NCBI GenBank assembly: GCA_022605405.1
Contig: JABYQQ010000021.1
Location: 620,001 to 684,000 of the forward strand
DNA length: 64,000 nucleotides
Origin: Earliella scabrosa
Taxonomy: Eukaryota > Basidiomycota > Agaricomycetes > Polyporales > Polyporaceae
Direction: 5' to 3'
In this document: piece by piece, positions 35,093 through 47,725 of the stretch
How positions within the stretch are numbered: position 1 is the stretch's first letter
Layout: the number at the start of each line of letters is the position of its first letter
Translations under genes and position numbers: made by a program
The notes under the pieces: generated by a model
Seen by the model: the letters and a program-made list of their open reading frames with translations, nothing else
Told to the model about the DNA's origin: nothing
Databases searched by the model: none

Positions 35093-38000
35093 ATGTCCTC
35101 GTCACCGCCAGAGCCGTCCGCCAGCCACCGACGCCAGCAGCGACAGCAGCAGGACGACTCTCTCCGTGTCGCGCCCTATCTCACCCACGTCGTCGCCCAC
35201 CACGGCCAGCTCACGCTCATTCCGCCCCAGAACGCAGGGAGGATCAGGAAACCGGCCAAGAAGAAGAAGCAGTCTTCTGCCAGAGAAAGACTAGACGACG
35301 AGGAACCTCGCTTCACGACCGCCGTCCCGCCTTCGTCCTCTCGCAAGCTTCATCCCGCCCCCGCCCACGTCCGTACCCGCAAGCATGCCATCTCGTCCCC
35401 GACCGCTCCGTCTCCCAGCACATCGCGCCGGTATGACCCTATAATAGATGGTGCGTGCCTTGTCTCTTTTCATGCACTCGGAGCACCCCGCCGGTCTGCA
35501 TCGGGCAGTCAAGAGATCCTACCCTTGCTGGTAACCTATCGACCGCATATGTCCTGCTCTTTCACGAGACTTGTCCCCGAAAGTCGGCCGTTGGGACGGT
35601 GCACTGAGCTCTCGGCCGAGATTGTGCGCTCACACATCTGTACACAGACCAGTCGATCCCAGACTACCCACCGCCCTCATTCGAGGATGCGATCGCCTCG
35701 CCCCATGTCCCTCCGCATCTCTCGCCAGACTCGGCGTATTCTCCCGCATCGCAGTCCAATGACACCATACAGCCCTCTTCGCAGGCCCAGCAGCCTATGA
35801 CGCCCTCGATCCGACCCACCCATATGGCGACTTGCACCCCGCACACCACACCTCAAGACTCGCCCGCAGTGTCGCAAATATCGCTCGCCAGGCCGGTGGA
35901 TCCACCGTATGTCCCTCCCTCCCCTCATGCTCGTTCGCTGTATCCTGCACCCTCTCCATTGGGCTTGGCATCCACTGCGACGTTGCCGTCCTCTTCGACT
36001 ACAGCAGCGTCCGAGTCAACCGCGTTCTCCGACACGCCTCTCCTCCGCCCCCCGCAGCCAAGGTCGGTCCCACAGTCATCTTCCGCCCAGCATGTACCCC
36101 AGCCTCGTGAACGCTCTCCTGCTGGCGTTCCATACCGCCTGACGTCTCCGTCTACAACCACCCTGCTCTCTCCCGCACATGCTCTCCGTGATTCTCCCGC
36201 TGTCTCCCAACTCTCTCTCGCCAGGCCCCCTCCGGAGCCTCCATCACCTGTCTCTCCTGTTCTCACAGACTTCACCGCATCCCCTCCGTCATCCCCTCTT
36301 CCGGAATCACGCACCTCAACCGCCTCTGACGTGTTTGAGGAATTCACCTGGGAGCCCCGTCAGCGTTGGTCAGCCGACCGTCGTCTGGGTTACTCCCTCG
36401 AGGAGCGTGTACAGCGCGAGTTTGACCGTCGAAACACACAAGAGGCGGTCTCAGCCTTCGGAGGTCCATCCACCGCCCCCGTCGATCCACAGAAGAAGCG
36501 GTGTTCTCACTGCGGCTCCCTTAGACCCTTAGAGTGCGGAGACATCCAAAGCATTAACGAGGTCAGTGACGAAGAGGAAGAAGAGGAGGACTCAGAGAGG
36601 CATAGCCCCGTACCGCGCATCGACAAGGGCAAGTCGCCCTACCTGCACCCTGGTGCCTCGTCGTCCATGGCGAAGTTCATGTCGCGGTCGCAGCTCCGGT
36701 TCAAGTCGCACAGCCCTGAGCCGACCAGTCCGCCGTCCTCTCCTCTATCGCCGAGTACGACATCCTTCTTCAAGAACCCTAGCGCGTGGGCAAGTACTGT
36801 CACGCTCTCGCTCACGAGCGCGCTTGGGAACAACGGACACGCGGGGGATAAAAGCCCTGCTACTACGTTGCACGGCTCCAAGTCATTGAAGCGCAAGGAG
36901 AGCTTTGGTGTCAAGCGTCTATTCGGTTCTCTGAAAGGCAAGGAGCGGGAGCGGGAGCACTGTCGTACTCAGTCCCTGCCGCACGCCATCCCGGGATCGA
37001 CCTTTGATCTGAATGCGAGTATAGTGTCATCATCCGAGTCCGAGTCCACGACAGAATCCATCGACGGTTGGGAGGTTGTCAGTGTCAACCGAGACGTAGA
37101 AGATGACTCGGTGCACTCGAAACACTCCGCCAAGTCGACTGCAACATCCACTGCACCGACTTCTCCTACTCGATCCATCGCCGAGTCTGTCGCTAACGCT
37201 CCTAACTCGCCGTCGGCCGAGCATGCGCGTCCTGCCGCCATGAACGCTGCCTTTATCAACAGGCCGGTCCGCCACCGAGCTCCGGGTGAAAGCCCAACGA
37301 CACCCCTCTCGCCCACGTCGCCTGCTCTCCTACCCGTCCCTGTTGTGCCTTCCCCACCGTTGGCGACCTCGCCCGTCTCAACACGACCCCTGCTCCCGGA
37401 GAAATCTCCTCTCCGCAGGTTAGCAAGCACAGGCCAGCCTCCGCAGGCTCGAATCCAAACGCAGGCGGCACCAGCAGCGGGCAAGTCGCTGCCTTCACCC
37501 ATGCTCTCTCCTGTGACGCCGAGTCCTATGACTCCCACGAGCCCAACGGCAGGTCCTGGTGCGCCTGGCACGCCCCGCGCGCTCAAGCCGTCGCCGTCGG
37601 TCATATGGAAGACGCCCTCCCCCTCGCGCTCGCCGCTCTCTCAGACCCCTACGTCAGGCTCGCCGGTCCGCCCGTCTCCGCTCGCAGCGCCAGTTGCGCA
37701 CACATCGATATCAGTGCTCCCTCCCCCGGCCCACACCCACACCCACGCGCACGCGCCTGCGCCTGGGCTTGCATCCACGCCCTCGATCCCCACCGCACGT
37801 GTGCCACCCCCCATCCACCCAGCGATAGCCGCGCTGTCGCGCAGCGAGAAGAACGCGCTCCGGCATCAGTCCGCGCCGCTCCCGACCATGGCCATGGCCA
37901 TGGCGATGTCCCTCCCGCACGAGTCCCCTCGCGGCCGCATCCATGCTGCTGTTCCGCCTCCTGTTGGTCCTATGGCGGATAGACCGCACGAGTCTCCTGT

Positions 38001-39496
38001 TACGGAAGCGCCCGGACTCCCGCACCTCCGCAGACGACGTGCGGTTACCCCGCCCCCGTCGCATCGACGGGCGATGCTCGATTGCGACGTTGACTTGGAG
38101 TTTGCCCACGGTCAGGCGCATGCCGCGAACCCTCATCGTGGCGCGCCCATCGTCCATGAGTGCGACACAGTCGACGAGGAGGCGCCCGAGCCTGAGCGCG
38201 AGACTGAGACTGAGGGTGATGGTGAAGGCGAGGGTGAGAGTGAGGGCGAAGGCGAGGGTGAGGGCGAAGCGTCTATCGAGCAGCTCATGGACGTCTTCGA
38301 AGCGCGCGCGCCGTCGCCAGTGTCGACGCCGACGACGCCCACGGTCCACTATCACGGTCGACCGCTCCCGCAGGTACCTGCTGCGGCGAGCCCCGACGCG
38401 GAGGCTGCAGTCCCGATCGCGATGCCGCCGGTCAAGAGGGTTCCTGATGGGTACCCGGTTAACCGCATGCCTGAGGCGGGCTACGCATCCGTCCCGCCAC
38501 CTCCGCCTGTGTCGAGGTCGCCCTCGCCGTCTCCTGCTGCTGTGATGGAGCCGGTTCCGGCCCCTGCTGCTGTGATCGTCTCACCGCCTTCCCTTGTCTC
38601 ATCTCCACATACGCCTCTGCCGATGCCACTCCCCCCGCCCGCACCTGTCGTGGTCGGCGTCGGTGTGTCGTCTGCACCTGTGACGATGGAGCGCTCAACC
38701 TCTGGCGGGAGCGTACTCGAGGATGTGCGCGTTGGGGAGGTGCCGAGGGTTCACAGCGATGGAGGTATCGAGGACGATCGTTCAGGTGCGCGGGCAGACC
38801 CCGAGTTTCTGCAGATCACGGACCTGGACGTGCTCGCGTCGCGCGCGCTGGTGGGTGCGGAGGATGGGCGGAACTATGAGGTGCGTTGTCCTCGTTCATT
38901 ATCGTTGAGTGGAGGCGAGTTCGAATGCTGACGCGGGACACGGAACGCAGGAGCTGCTGCTCGTCTCGGAGGTGATGGGTCCGGCGGTCGCGCGGCGCTC
39001 GGGGTGCCCGGTGGAGAAGCAGACGGTGCCGTACACGGGCAAGATCGAGGTAAAGCGCCGGCGGGTGCTCAAGGACGGGCGGGTGAAGCTCAAGCTGTCG
39101 CTGCTGGGCGTGCCTGTGGACCGCTGTGGGGTTTGTCTGTCGCAGTTCAGGAAGGAGGAGGACGCGGCGCTGACGCCGGTGTGCAAGCATTCGTGAGTGT
39201 TCTCTTTTTCCCTTGGTCTGTTGTCTGGGCTCTTCCTTCTCATGGTACTTCGTATATCACATCTCTAATCGTATCGTCGACGCGTCGTTGCTGTTCATCA
39301 TTTCGCGCGTCCATCCACTATGCACTTGAACTGCGCTCCATGATTCGTGCCCCCATTCCTTGTGCCTCAAACGACATGGCTAGAATGCTCACGCAACCAC
39401 ACGATCCGCAGGTTCCACGAGAAGTGCCTCCGCCGCTGGTTGCGCACCGCGCGCGTGTGCCCGATATGCCGTGTGGCGCTCTCCATGGACGATTGA
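35093..39496 (+). CDS. Large RING-H2 protein, putative E3 ubiquitin ligase
   Basis: Starts MSSSPPEPSASHRRQ at 35093 and ends ...RVALSMDD at 39496. Exon boundaries between 35431 and 35650 are unresolved. The body from about 35650 to 38880 is one long Ser/Pro/Thr-rich disordered exon opening IPDYPPPSFEDAI. It contains a CSHCGSLRPLECGD motif near 36508, an acidic Glu/Gly repeat and many SP/TP sites. Exons 38951-39192 and 39412-39496 encode the C-terminal RING-H2: C-x2-C (CGVC), PVCKHSFHEKC, then CPIC, with the His-Phe-His part created by splicing. RING-H2 domains recruit E2 enzymes, so ubiquitin ligase activity is a fair inference; the substrate is unknown. The fungal-typical YPPPSF segment may bind a partner. 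Confidence 0.85.
38199..38270 (+). repeat. Coding microsatellite-like GGYGAR repeat
   Basis: Hexamer-based repeat inside the RING protein gene encoding alternating Glu and Gly/Ser/Thr (EGEGESEGEG-type), expected to vary in length between strains. Confidence 0.7.
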
Positions 39497-40275
39497 ACGC
39501 TACGGACTCCAATCGCTCTCTTTCCGTGCCGTGTGCTTTCGATTATCCTTGCTAGTTTCAACGGTTTACCCATCAGCGCTTTTATCCCTTCCGCCCCATC
39601 GTCTGTACCGATCATCGCCTCCTTTCTCATCCCCATCCTGCCTCCTGTCGTGCTATCATCATTTCTACGTCACTGTATCCATGGAAAACATGTAGCGCTA
39701 CAGTCCACCTCGTCATTGTCAACCCATGCTCTCTCGACATCACCCACGTCCTCCCATCCTCACATCGCATTCGCTTGTAGCTGCGCATCATGAGTCACGC
39801 CACCGCAAGCTTGAAGCTGCTCCTGCTCCTGTTCGTCCCTCTTTTTAGATTCACATTCTCGTTTTCCTCCTCCCACACGGATTCTTCCTGGTCTGGGTCC
39901 TGGACTTGCCGGCTTCGAGAACGGGGTTTGGTGCGGTGATTTTTCGGTGTTTATCTGCTTTTGTCGTAGGTACATACTTGCTGTGCACTGGCTGTCCCCT
40001 GGTGGGGTTTTCATCTTTGTGTTATGGCGGAATACCATTTAGAGCCTGGCTGAGCGCTCGCTTTCCGTTCTTCATCATGCATGGTGTTTCCCGTAATGCT
40101 TCCTCGAATGATCGGGGTCATTGTACAACTCGCACAACGATTCAGATTGAAAGCCCTACAGCGGCGCGTACAGACAGGCTCGCAGGCGTAGAGCCCGCTG
40201 AGTAAAAGGTATAAAACAAGAAAGAGTGAAGCGCGATGTTCTGGGAGTATCAACTGTCCACGCCTCCACCTTTGG
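39497..40275. other. Convergent intergenic region, RING gene and P-type ATPase
   Basis: 3' flanks of two convergent genes. No gene or clear terminator motif recognised. Confidence 0.5.
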
Positions 40276-43200
40276 TTACCAAGCCATCTTGGCGATGAAG
40301 GACTAAGTCCAAGTCAAAGTCAGCGGCATGAATCGCACAGTCGCATGGCTGAGATCGAAGGCCACTCACATTGGGGTAGGTCCTCACGAGCAGCTTCCGG
40401 ACCTCATCCACGGTCAGGATTCCCAGCGCGAACGCGAACGGGATGCCCCAGAACATGCCCGGGATGGGCGTCGTGCCGAACACGCTCTGGAGGCCGGGAC
40501 CGTAAAGGTTCACGACGGCGATGAGCGCGGTGGCGGCCATGCCGACGGGCACGACGAGGTTGCGGCGCGGGCCCCAGAGCGGGTTGGACTGCAGGATCGA
40601 GACGCGGCGGTTGCGCACGGCGAGGAGGCCGCCGTACTGCATGAAGACGATCGTCACGTAACTGCGATCCCCGGAATCAGTCATGAAGAGGAAGGGAGAG
40701 CAAACGGTCGCAAAGGATGACTCACTAGATGCACTGCCCGACGCTGACAAAGTGCGAGAGCTGGTCGATCGTGTAGCCCTTGTAGCCGTCGGTCCACTTG
40801 TCGTAGACGAGGATGACGTCGTAGAAGCCGAGCCCTTGCTTGCTCATGTAGAGGAACCACATGCTCATCGCGCTGGGCCACATCATCAGGCCGATGAACT
40901 GCAGAGACTGTTCATTACAGTTCTGCATCGACATTTGAACTGAATGCACGTACGAGGTAGATCTGGAAGAAGAACCGCCAGTCCGTGAGGCGGTCCGCGC
41001 GCGCGTTACGGGGTTTGCGGTGCATGAGGTCTGCCGAGGGTCAATACCGAAGGAGCAATGGGGCATTGTCAGAAGGGATGCCTACCTGACTCCGGCTTCT
41101 CGTACATCAGCGAGATGGACATGACGACATCGTTGAGGATTGAGAAGCAAACTTGCAAGTACGAGCTGAGCGCAAGCTGCATCCCGAGGAAGACGTTGCA
41201 GAAGACCGTCATGAACTCCGAGTATGTTCCCGCCTAAACCATGTTGAGTGCTGATTTGCGCAGGGAGGTGGCAGAGCACGTACAGGCATGAGGTAGAGGA
41301 TGACTTTCTTGAGGTTATCGAAGACGAGACGACCCATCTCGATTGCAACGACGATCGAAGTGAGGTCGTTGTTCAGCAAAATCATCGCAGCTGGGATGGA
41401 GCATGAGCAGCCGCTATAGACATCGCAGGCAGGATGATAGGCTCACCAGCTTCTTTAGCAACGTCGCTTCCGCTGCCCATCGCGACGCCGATGTCGCTCG
41501 CCTTGAGAGCGGGGGCGTCATTGACTCCATCGCCGGTAACCGCGACCGTGTTGTCACCCCTTGCCTTCGTCATCTCCACGATACGCAGCTTCTGCTCCGG
41601 TGTTGTGCGCGCGAAGACGATCTCGGTGTAGCTCCCAAGGGCCATGTTCCAGTCCGCCTCCTCCAACGCTTCGACATCGTCCCCGGTCAGCACGAGGGCA
41701 CGGTCGCCGTCCTCGTCCATGGGCTTGATCGCGGGTGGCTTGAGCGTAGCATATCTCTTTGCGGCGTCGGACAGGCGCATCTCTTTGATCGTGTCGACCT
41801 TCTCCTGAGTGACTATTCCAACCTGCAACACCGGGGCTCATGAGAAATGCGAAAGTGAGAACTCTGTGAACAGTGCATACCTGACGAGCGATGGCGAGCG
41901 CGGTCAGCTTGAAGTCGCCTGTGACCATGAAGACCCGAACACCGGCACGGCGGATGGTCTTGATCGCGTCGGGTACGTCCGACCTCGGAGGATCGCGGAT
42001 GCCCACAAGGCCGATCAAGGTTAGACCCGCAAGATTCGCATACATGAGCTCCTCCATGTCGTTCGCAGGCAGCGCGGAGTCGAAGCCAGCGACGTTGTCA
42101 AGCGAGCGACGGCACAGCGCAAGGACTCGCTGGCCCTCACTGCTCCAACGCTCCTGGAGGGACAGCATGGTCGAGCGCAGCGAGGGGGTCAGGGGTGAGA
42201 CGCTACCGTCGGCCTTCATAACACTGGAGCACTTGGGGAAGAGAACGTCGGGCCCGCCTTTCACAAGCATCCACCTCTCTGTCTCGGCCTCGTGGACGTG
42301 TCCAGGGCGGTGCTGGACGACAGTAAGCATCCATTTGTTGCCAGAGTTGAACGGTATCTCGAAGATCTTCTCGTAGGACGCGAGGAGAGTGCTCGCGCTA
42401 ACTCCGAGCGAGGGAATGGAAAGGCCCTCCGCAAAGCGCAGAACTGCGGTGTCGGTCGCGTCGCCTTTGACTTGACGCTCGTCGATGGCGAGGCCCTCGG
42501 TGGCTGAGTCGAACTTGGCACCGTTGCAGAGACGCGCAACCTGGTGCAAGGCCCTCAAGCCAGCCGGGGCGGAATCGTTCACGCCCGAGAAGCGTTGCTT
42601 GATCTCCTCAATGCCGAGCTCCGCGTCGAGGAAGGCGACATTCTGAACAGCCTGCAAATTTACAACAGGTTAGCTACATGCGTCGAGCGGGGCGCATGGT
42701 CGGGTCGAGGATGCCTACCATCTTGCCTACAGTCAGGGTGCCAGTCTTGTCGGAGCAGAGCACGGACATGCATCCAAGAGTCTCTATGGTGGCAAGGTTC
42801 TTGACGAGCACGTTACGCTTCGCCATACGCTTAGCCACAATGGTGAGCGACAGAGCGACACAGACGGGAAGACCCTACAGAGGCGGAGTAAGGGTGAGAG
42901 GCAGACTGCAAACGTAGGATATAAGAGGACCGACCTGCGGCACAAACGCGGTCAAACACCCGATGGAGTTGATGATCGCTCCGCTGGCGGTCTCAAATCC
43001 AGGAAAAGTCCTCCTTAACCACGCTGCCCAGATAATGAGCGAGAGGGCGAACAGGCCTAGGGCGAGGGTTGAAACGATCTTTGTGAAGAACCAAATCTCC
43101 TTTTGCACTGTCGTCAGCTTGAACTTGTTCTTGCCGGACATCGCGACGATGCGACCCATGACGGACTTGTCACCGATTGCGAAGACGACACCGATGCAGC

Positions 43201-44246
43201 TGCCCTGGACGACGAAGGTGGACGTGAGGGCGAGGTTGCGTGTCTCGAGTGCGTTCTCCGACGTTAGGTCGAGTGCGCCGGGTATCATATCGCTGAGATA
43301 TACCCATACTGTGAGGGACGTGGGAGGGGATGTATGTCACCGCGACTCACCTCTCGCCCGTCAAAAGGGAGCGGTCAAACCGAACGTCGCTGGAGATCTG
43401 GACGAGGCGCAGGTCCGCAGGGACACGGTCGCCCATGGACAGGGCGACAACATCGCCAACCACAAGCTCCCTGGCAGGGACAGTCTGCTGTTTGCCGTCG
43501 CGGATCACCGTGGCCTCCTCGGCGATGAGGGTCTTAATGGAGTTCATTATGCGAGACGCGTGCCAGTCGACCAGGGCGTAGAAGGTGGCGGAGACGGTGA
43601 TGACGAGTAGCTGTGAATGTGTGACTGATGAGGGTGTGCATGATAGTCCATAGCACGTGTGCATACGTACCAACAGCACGGCAACACCGAGGTTGAAGAC
43701 GGCAGGGTTGGGCTCTCCGAGGGGCTCGTAGGATAGCTACTCGACATGAGAGGCGAGATATAACATGGCGAAAGCGACAGACGTACCACGGTGACGATGA
43801 AGGCAATCCACATCAAGAAATTGAAGCCACCGAATACATAGTTGAGGGCCTTCTTCCAGTATTGCGTCGGCGGCGAGGAGATGACGTTCTTACCGTCCTT
43901 CGAGCGACGGTGCACAGCGGTGCTCTCCAGACCAATATTGGGCGAGGTCGAGAAGCGCGTGTAGACCTCGTCAACTGTAAGACGGTGGACGTCGATCTGG
44001 CGGATCGCGGAGGTGGGATCAGAGGCCTTGGGGTTGCCAGCATCCTTCTGCTTTCCTTCGACCATAGAGTCGACATGGATGGAGAGTGTCCGGTATCTGT
44101 GAGCCGGTTGCATGTTGTCAACGACTTTCAACAGCGAGGTGACCAGGGAACAGGACGTACTGTATCTGAACCTCATGGTCTTTTCTGGGGTCAAAGACAG
44201 ACCCGGAAGCGGGGGCGAAGTTCGGAGAAGCTGAGAAGCTCTGCAT
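40276..44246 (-). CDS. Type IIC P-type cation ATPase (Na+/K+- or H+/K+-ATPase alpha-like)
   Basis: Membrane cation pump that forms an aspartyl-phosphate. It starts MQSFSASPNFAP at 44246; splicing gives QIQYRTLSIHVDS, then DVHRLTVDEVYTRFSTS as in alpha subunits. Motifs in order: actuator LLTGES (split by an intron near 43.35 kb), CSDKTGTLT with the phosphorylated Asp (near 42.75 kb), VKGGPDVLF nucleotide site, FMVTGDFKLTA and VTGDGVNDAPALKASDIG hinge (near 41.5 kb). M4 reads VPQGLPVCVALSL, with Gln where the family usually has Glu. The C-terminal membrane segments (KWTDGYKGYTIDQLSHF, YVTIVFMQYGG) match type IIC pumps. The stop is taken at 40276 after a final intron (YPN-MAW); reading through would end at 40250. 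No beta subunit is nearby. Confidence 0.9.
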
Positions 44247-45371
44247 CGAGGCGGGATTCCCTGGAAGAGCAGAGGGACCGACAAGTACGGCCGAACGGTT
44301 TAAAAGGGCGCAGGCGGGCGCCCCCCTTATCTCTGTGGCATTTTCTATGATGGAGGGGAGGGGCGAAGACCAAGGCGAGAGTAGTGAGGTGTTTATGCCA
44401 TTCCTTCCGCGCTGCGACGCCTGTCCAAAGTAGACCGGTGCGCGCTTGCGGCGAGGAAGGCATCTGGCAGATGTCCTCTTCCAATAGGTAGCTATGCATG
44501 CGACTTGCAGCACTATTCGGCAGCCTTGCTGGCCACGAACTCTGCGGCATGAACTGTGAGACCAATCGTCAGTATGTAGTTCCTATCCAGGGAAGTCAGA
44601 GAGCGAGCGGGCGCTGAGCAGTGGCGGACTCACCGTGCGCTGTTTTTGCTATTCCTCCCAGTTACAAGATGTCGGCACCGATTGATTAACTCGTTATCGT
44701 GGCGGATGGCTTAAGACGCAAACGTGCGACAGGAGGTGGGATGTTGCGGCGCTGTGTTGACTACTCACTGCCGTCATGGACGGAGAGGCACACTGACCAA
44801 ACACAAATCGATGTGATCGCTGTTTTACGTTGAGAGGAGGGGGACTAACCTCCACTGCACCGAGCGGTTCGCAACCATTTTGGCTTGGGATTGGTCACCT
44901 TATTCCACCATTCATCCTGCTGAAGGATAGCCCATCCCTGCCTGAGTAGGTCCTCCGACTCGATCGTCTGATAAAGGGAGACGAGTCTGACGTCGACAAG
45001 CTTGTCCCTGCCAGTGGATCTAGGAAGTCAGGTTACGAATCGCGGGCATATCAGCCAAACTGCAATCTTGCATTTGTTGGATGTTGGAGGATGTTGGGGC
45101 CAAACGGAGACAATAAGTCGGACGGCGTGAAACTTAAAGTTGGATGCAGGGCCCGGCTCAGGGCGGGCGGTGATGCGCCTGGAATCCTGGAAAGGGAAAT
45201 GCCGCCGATTTGGCCACGTGGAAAGAAAGTTGGGCCGGCTGCAAACGTAGGACACGCCGTCGAAGCGCCCACAGGGTGCGCTCTGCCACGGCTCGAATGG
45301 AGATGTCCTCCCTGACTATGACCACCTGAGAGACTGGTCTTCTTGTGCTCGCGCTATCCTCTCATATCCTC
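44247..45371. other. Divergent promoter region, ATPase and small membrane protein gene
   Basis: About 1.1 kb with no gene recognised. It should contain both promoters. Confidence 0.5.
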
Positions 45372-46243
45372 ATGTCGGGGTCTAAGCCAGAGACTTCAAG
45401 CTACAAGCCAATCTTTGGTGTCGAGCTTCCGAAGGATGGGAGCAAGAAACCCGTCCCCAAATGGCTGCCCGTTACTCTGGTATGAGGCACATAGATTCTA
45501 GTATGAACCGAGTTAACGTGTCTGAAAGCTAGCTTTCTCTACTGCGGCCATGATAGTACCGATAGTCCTGCTCCGCAGACATCGTGCAGCAACATTGGGG
45601 AAGACCCTCGCCAATGCTCCTCCGCCGCCTCGTCGCACCACCAGCTCGAGAGGCATTCCGATAGCCCATCCAACGTCTCCTCCACCCCTGTTCTCGGTGC
45701 GGGACACTGCCTCACACGTCGCCTCCACGAGCTCTCCATCTTCGAAAGTCAAGCCGGGCGATGACTTCAATGCCGCGTTGCATTGCGCGAAGGCCTTTAC
45801 CACCGCTACCTTGCTAGTCGGAGCAGGCGCTTTTGCGTCGATATGGGGAATCAGGCAATATATGGGTGTAGAGACTGTGAGTCTAAATCTTCGTACACGC
45901 TATCCCACACGTATTCAAATCCATGTGTCCCAATCCCAAGACCCAAGAGTTCGCGGACAGAATGCGTGAAGCCGTTCTCACCCGCATGCCTGTGCTCTCC
46001 TCTCGGATACATCGACCCCCAGAGCTCGACGATGGTGATGCATTGTTGTCGCCACCCTCCAACCCTGCTGCTTCGCCTTCGCCGTCGTCAGCCGACGCAG
46101 GTGAAGAATGGTCGTGGCCCGCAGCTGAGAAGCGACTCAAGGACGCCTTTGACAAACATGGGTTCTATGGTTGGGCCGCCGCGGCGATGCAAGAGCTGGA
46201 GGCAGAGGGAAGGATAGAGAGGGCAAAACGGGGACATGTGTGA
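45372..46243 (+). CDS. Two-helix membrane protein resembling AIM11/TMEM242
   Basis: Three exons, 45372-45479, 45529-45876 and 45941-46243, closing to 252 codons. The N-terminus MSGSKPETSSYKPIFGVELP is followed by a first hydrophobic helix (LPVTLLAFSTAAMIVPIVLL), a Pro/Ser-rich loop, then FNAALHCAKAFTTATLLVGAGAFASIWGI as the second helix and YMGVETTQEFADRMR just after it. The second helix plus the 'TxxEFxxRMR' ending resemble AIM11/TMEM242-type mitochondrial inner-membrane proteins, in which the family ends shortly after that motif. Here a Ser/Pro-rich, partly helical extension of ~100 residues follows. The family assignment is tentative; gene structure is well supported by phases and clean splice sites. 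Confidence 0.7.
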
Positions 46244-47230
46244 ACTCATGTCGGTCAATTCGGCCAATACATCTCCCCTCATAATCGTGCGGTACGACTG
46301 CACCGCCCGCGTCCCGTTGGGGAATCCGCTTCAACCGTATCAGCGCATTGATCACGATCCGTGAGTGCTGCCTGCTCATGGTTTCTGTCTGGCGACCCGA
46401 GGGTTGCCGCATGCATCTCGAGTTCAGGCGTTGATCGCGCCGATGCAAGATAGCTCGTGTGCGTGCGGAGTACTGCGGTGCAGATCACATCATGCTCATA
46501 GCAAAGGCCGTGATGCTCAGGAGATCACTTGCGAACTTGTCCAGTGAGCACTTCTTCACTGCGTCCTGACCAGTGCCGCGTGCGTAGCTGGAGACCCTGG
46601 GTATCACCATTGGTGAGTCATTCCTGCCGACGCCGTTCACACTGACGACTCATCCCGAGTTGCTCGCAGAAGGAGTATGTTACGAACGATCCTCCGTACG
46701 CGTACGCTGCAGAGTCTGGACTCCGCCTAGTCTCGTCCCCATCCGTTCTGGCGGCTCGTGCCTCGCCTCCCAGAACGTCTGGTGCATTTCGGGCTCGGCT
46801 GGGGGGTCTGTGACGATCAGTCACCGGCGCTCGGCATCCCTGAAGCCGGAGCGGACCGACCATCCGACTGTGGCTCATCCAGAGTGCACAAGTACTGTCG
46901 TGCTGACCTTCAGAGTTTGTTTCGTCGCTATACAGACTTAACAAAACAACAAGCGTGTTACCAGAGACCCTAGAGAGTGTGATGCATACAGTATCTATCA
47001 GCAAAGTACCATCATGGCTAGTACTACTTACTACTTAGTAGTTCCTCGGCGGCCTTGCTCCCCTAGCTCGACGCTTGGAGTTAGACAGAGTAGGTATATG
47101 GGGGACGGCTTCGCAGTAGCATGCACAACTAATCGCACTACTCATCATGATGCCATACTTATACTAAGTATCAAGTACACGGTACTGTACCCGATTCCGG
47201 CAAGTCTGCTGTTGAAATCTGTACTAGAGT

Positions 47231-47725
47231 GTGGCATTTTGGGTCGGGAAACTGTCTAAACTTTGTTCAGCTTCACCTCTCGTATTCCATACCTTTTTCA
47301 GGGTAGGTTTGGTACAAGCCGCGGGCTACACGAACGACAGACCTGGAGGAATGAGCTCTGGCATAACGCCGATGTTACAGATGATCACGCCGGATCATCG
47401 GCAGGTGACGCCTGCGAGCGCTAATGTCACAGACCCCTCAGCCGAGCCCGAAATGCACCAGACGTTCTACAAGGCTCTCCTGCACGGCGCTGCTCCCTCC
47501 TGCGTGAGAACTTTCAAGATTCATTCACGATCCCCCATCAAATCCTTCCTCCTCCCATCAATCCTCGCATCGCAGAGCCGGCTGAGCATAAGCGAAGCTG
47601 CAGGAGAGCCTGTAGAACGTCTGGAACCGAGACTAGACTCCGCCGGGGATATGCCAGCAAGTACTAGTACGGTTCCGGAGATCAAACGCCCGATTCCATC
47701 AGCCCCGGAATCTAAATCTGGCTGA
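47231..47725 (+). other. Open frame of unknown origin containing the dispersed repeat
   Basis: 165-codon open frame. Its middle (SCVRTFKIHSRSPIKSFL) is shared in frame with the minus strand at 29.7-29.8 kb. The flanking parts (GMSSGITPMLQMITPDHRQV; EIKRPIPSAPESKSG) look protein-like but match no family I know. It could be an exon of a transposed gene or a relic. Confidence 0.3.
47494..47636 (+). repeat. Dispersed ~135-bp repeat, copy 2
   Basis: Plus-strand copy of the repeat at 29690-29824. It differs by an insertion (CCATCAATC-type, about 9 nt, itself a near duplication of adjacent CCTCGCATC-like sequence) and a few point changes. Confidence 0.75.

Noticed and set aside
35431..35650. A simple single intron in the RING gene 5' region
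   Set aside because: Joining 35430 directly to 35648 gives the wrong frame for the downstream exon; an extra small exon or other splice sites must exist, so I left it unresolved.
46618..47004. Minus-strand 128-codon frame
   Set aside because: No domain and no conservation with other parts of the window.
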